A stretch of DNA of 64,000 nt, taken from NCBI RefSeq assembly GCF_014230465.1, contig NZ_JAAXCY010000001.1, positions 682,001-746,000 on the forward strand, read 5' to 3'. This stretch comes from Pseudomonas cremoris (GTDB taxonomy: Bacteria; Pseudomonadota; Gammaproteobacteria; Pseudomonadales; Pseudomonadaceae). The notes under the pieces were generated by a model. It did no database searches and was not told where the DNA came from. It saw nothing but the letters and a program-made list of their open reading frames with translations. The position numbers and the translations under genes were made by a program. The stretch's first letter is position 1, and each line of letters starts with the position of its first letter. This document shows, piece by piece, positions 62,663-64,000 of the stretch.

Positions 62663-64000
62663 TCAGAGCAGGAAGATCGTCGCCAAGCCCAAGAAGATAA
62701 AGAACCCACCGCTGTCGGTCATGGCGGTAATCATCACACTGGCGCCCATTGCCGGATCACGGCCCAGGCGGGCCAGGGTCATAGGGATCAACACCCCCAT
62801 CAACGCCGCCAAGAGCAGGTTGAGGGTCATGGCAGCCGTCATCACGACGCCAAGGGACCAACTGCCGTACAGCAAATAGGCCACCACACCAATCACACCT
62901 CCCCAGACAAGGCCGTTGATCAGGCCAACCGCAAGCTCCTTGCGCAGCAAGCGCGATGAATTGGCGGTGCTTACCTGATCCAGCGCCATAGCACGTACGA
63001 TCATGGTAATCGTCTGGTTACCCGAGTTACCGCCGATCCCGGCCACAATTGGCATCAGCGCTGCCAGGGCCACCAGTTTCTCGATCGAACCTTCAAACAA
63101 CCCGATCACCCGCGAAGCAATAAACGCAGTAATCAGGTTAACGGCCAGCCACGCCCAGCGGTTATGCAGCGAGCGCCAGACCGATGCGAAAATATCTTCT
63201 TCTTCACGCAGACCCGCCATGTTGAGAACTTCGGTTTCGCTCTCTTCACGAATCAGGTCGACCATTTCATCGATGGTCAGACGGCCGATCAACTTGCCGT
63301 TTTTGTCGACCACGGGCGCCGAAATCAAGTCATAACGCTCGAACGCCTGGGCGGCCTCGTAGGCGTCTTCATCCGGGTGAAAGCTCACAGTGTCGCTGGC
63401 CATCAAGTCAGCAACTTTTTTATCCGGGTCGTTGACCAGCAAACGCTTGATCGGCAGTACACCCTTGAGGATGCCTTCGTAATCGACCACAAACAGCTTG
63501 TCGGTATGACCTGGCAACTCTTTAAGTCGACGCAGGTAACGCAAGACGACTTCCAGGCTGACGTCTTCGCGGATGGTGACCATCTCGAAGTCCATCAGGG
63601 CGCCGACCTGATCCTCGTCATAGGACAATGCGGAGCGTACGCGCTCACGCTGCTGGCCATCGAGGGCTTCCATCAGCTCGTGCACGACGTCGCGCGGCAG
63701 CTCAGGAGCCAGGTCAGCGAGTTCGTCGGCATCCATCTCCTTGGCCGCAGCCAAGAGCTCGTGATCGTCCATGTCGGCGATCAGCGTTTCACGGACTGAG
63801 TCAGATACTTCTAGGAGAATGTCGCCGTCACGATCAGCCTTGACCAACTGCCATAGGGTCAGTCGATCATCCAGCGGCAAGGCTTCGAGAATATAGGCAA
63901 CGTCGGCGGAGTGCAGGTCATCGAGCTTGCGTTGCAACTCGACGAGGTTTTGCCGGTGAACCAGGTTTTCGACCAGGTTGTTATTTGGACCATCCTGGCG
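62663..64000 (-). CDS. mgtE: Magnesium transporter MgtE (5' end cut by window edge)
   Basis: The C-terminal 445 residues of an about 480-residue channel. It has the cytoplasmic MgtE N-domain (LHSADVAYILEALPLDDRL), two CBS domains (about MVTIREDVSLEVVLRYLRRL and LMASDTVSFHPDEDAYEAAQ) and five C-terminal membrane helices. The helices include PIVAGIGGNSGNQTITMIVRAMA, the conserved pore region with the GGNxGxQ motif. It is convergent with amrZ. The frame remains open to the window end, so the start lies beyond it. Confidence 0.94.
   Translation of the reverse strand, partial: RQDGPNNNLVENLVHRQNLVELQRKLDDLHSADVAYILEALPLDDRLTLWQLVKADRDGDILLEVSDSVRETLIADMDDHELLAAAKEMDADELADLAPELPRDVVHELMEALDGQQRERVRSALSYDEDQVGALMDFEMVTIREDVSLEVVLRYLRRLKELPGHTDKLFVVDYEGILKGVLPIKRLLVNDPDKKVADLMASDTVSFHPDEDAYEAAQAFERYDLISAPVVDKNGKLIGRLTIDEMVDLIREESETEVLNMAGLREEEDIFASVWRSLHNRWAWLAVNLITAFIASRVIGLFEGSIEKLVALAALMPIVAGIGGNSGNQTITMIVRAMALDQVSTANSSRLLRKELAVGLINGLVWGGVIGVVAYLLYGSWSLGVVMTAAMTLNLLLAALMGVLIPMTLARLGRDPAMGASVMITAMTDSGGFFIFLGLATIFLL

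Overview
The window is a chromosomal segment of a Pseudomonas of the P. fluorescens group. The evidence is the gene order of the fab/plsX/rpmF/maf/sppA/rluC/rne block, the phoPQ, amrZ, nrdA and flagellar genes, high GC, and many copies of the short palindromic REP element typical of this group (core GGAGCGGGCTTGCTCGCGA). No prophage, insertion sequence, integron or CRISPR array was seen. Most of the window is core genome with a few accessory islands.

Region by region: (1) 1-5.2 kb, an L-arabinose-type uptake and oxidation operon on the minus strand (SDR dehydrogenase, araF, araG, araH, IclR regulator). (2) 5.2-12.7 kb, a GNAT acetyltransferase, then an accessory pair made of a 1345-residue Pls/PosA-type single-module NRPS and a phosphopantetheinyl transferase 5 bases downstream, a divergent MFS transporter and two small proteins. 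(3) 12.7-16.9 kb, a tightly overlapping operon of GntR regulator, ADP-ribosylglycohydrolase-family enzyme, NCS1 permease and PfkB kinase, which looks like a catabolic system for a ribosylated compound. (4) 16.9-20.4 kb, DUF1285, DUF4823 lipoprotein, moaA, a TetR regulator and the probable small RNA RgsA. (5) 20.4-37.5 kb, the housekeeping block tatD-holB-tmk-mltG-pabC-fabF-acpP-fabG-fabD-plsX-rpmF-yceD, then maf, sppA, a HAD phosphatase, rluC and divergent rne with a very long leader. pilZ, which sits between holB and tatD in P. aeruginosa, is missing. (6) 37.5-42 kb, a MobA-like/XdhC pair for molybdoenzyme maturation, dctA with a sigma-54 promoter and upstream palindromes, and an AraC regulator. 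(7) 42-48 kb, phoP-phoQ preceded by a small secreted protein and a four-repeat PhoP box array, a PcpS-type phosphopantetheinyl transferase, and a RstAB-like two-component pair. (8) 48-51.4 kb, nrdA with DnaA-box-like and paired NrdR-box-like sites. nrdB is not adjacent. (9) 51.6-59.3 kb, flagellar and chemotaxis genes flgBCDE, cheR, cheV, flgA, flgM, flgN and flgZ, with recognisable sigma-54 and sigma-28 promoters. (10) 59.4-64 kb, an MFS transporter, tRNA-Arg(CCT), two small membrane or exported proteins, amrZ and the 3' part of mgtE.

The parts most worth follow-up are the Pls/PosA-like synthetase with its own activating enzyme, the ADP-ribosylglycohydrolase/NCS1/PfkB operon, and several regulatory arrays readable directly from the sequence: PhoP boxes, NrdR plus DnaA sites, a palindrome cluster upstream of the flgB sigma-54 promoter, and two palindromes upstream of the dctA sigma-54 promoter. 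All functional statements come from reading the sequence and family knowledge; no database search was run.
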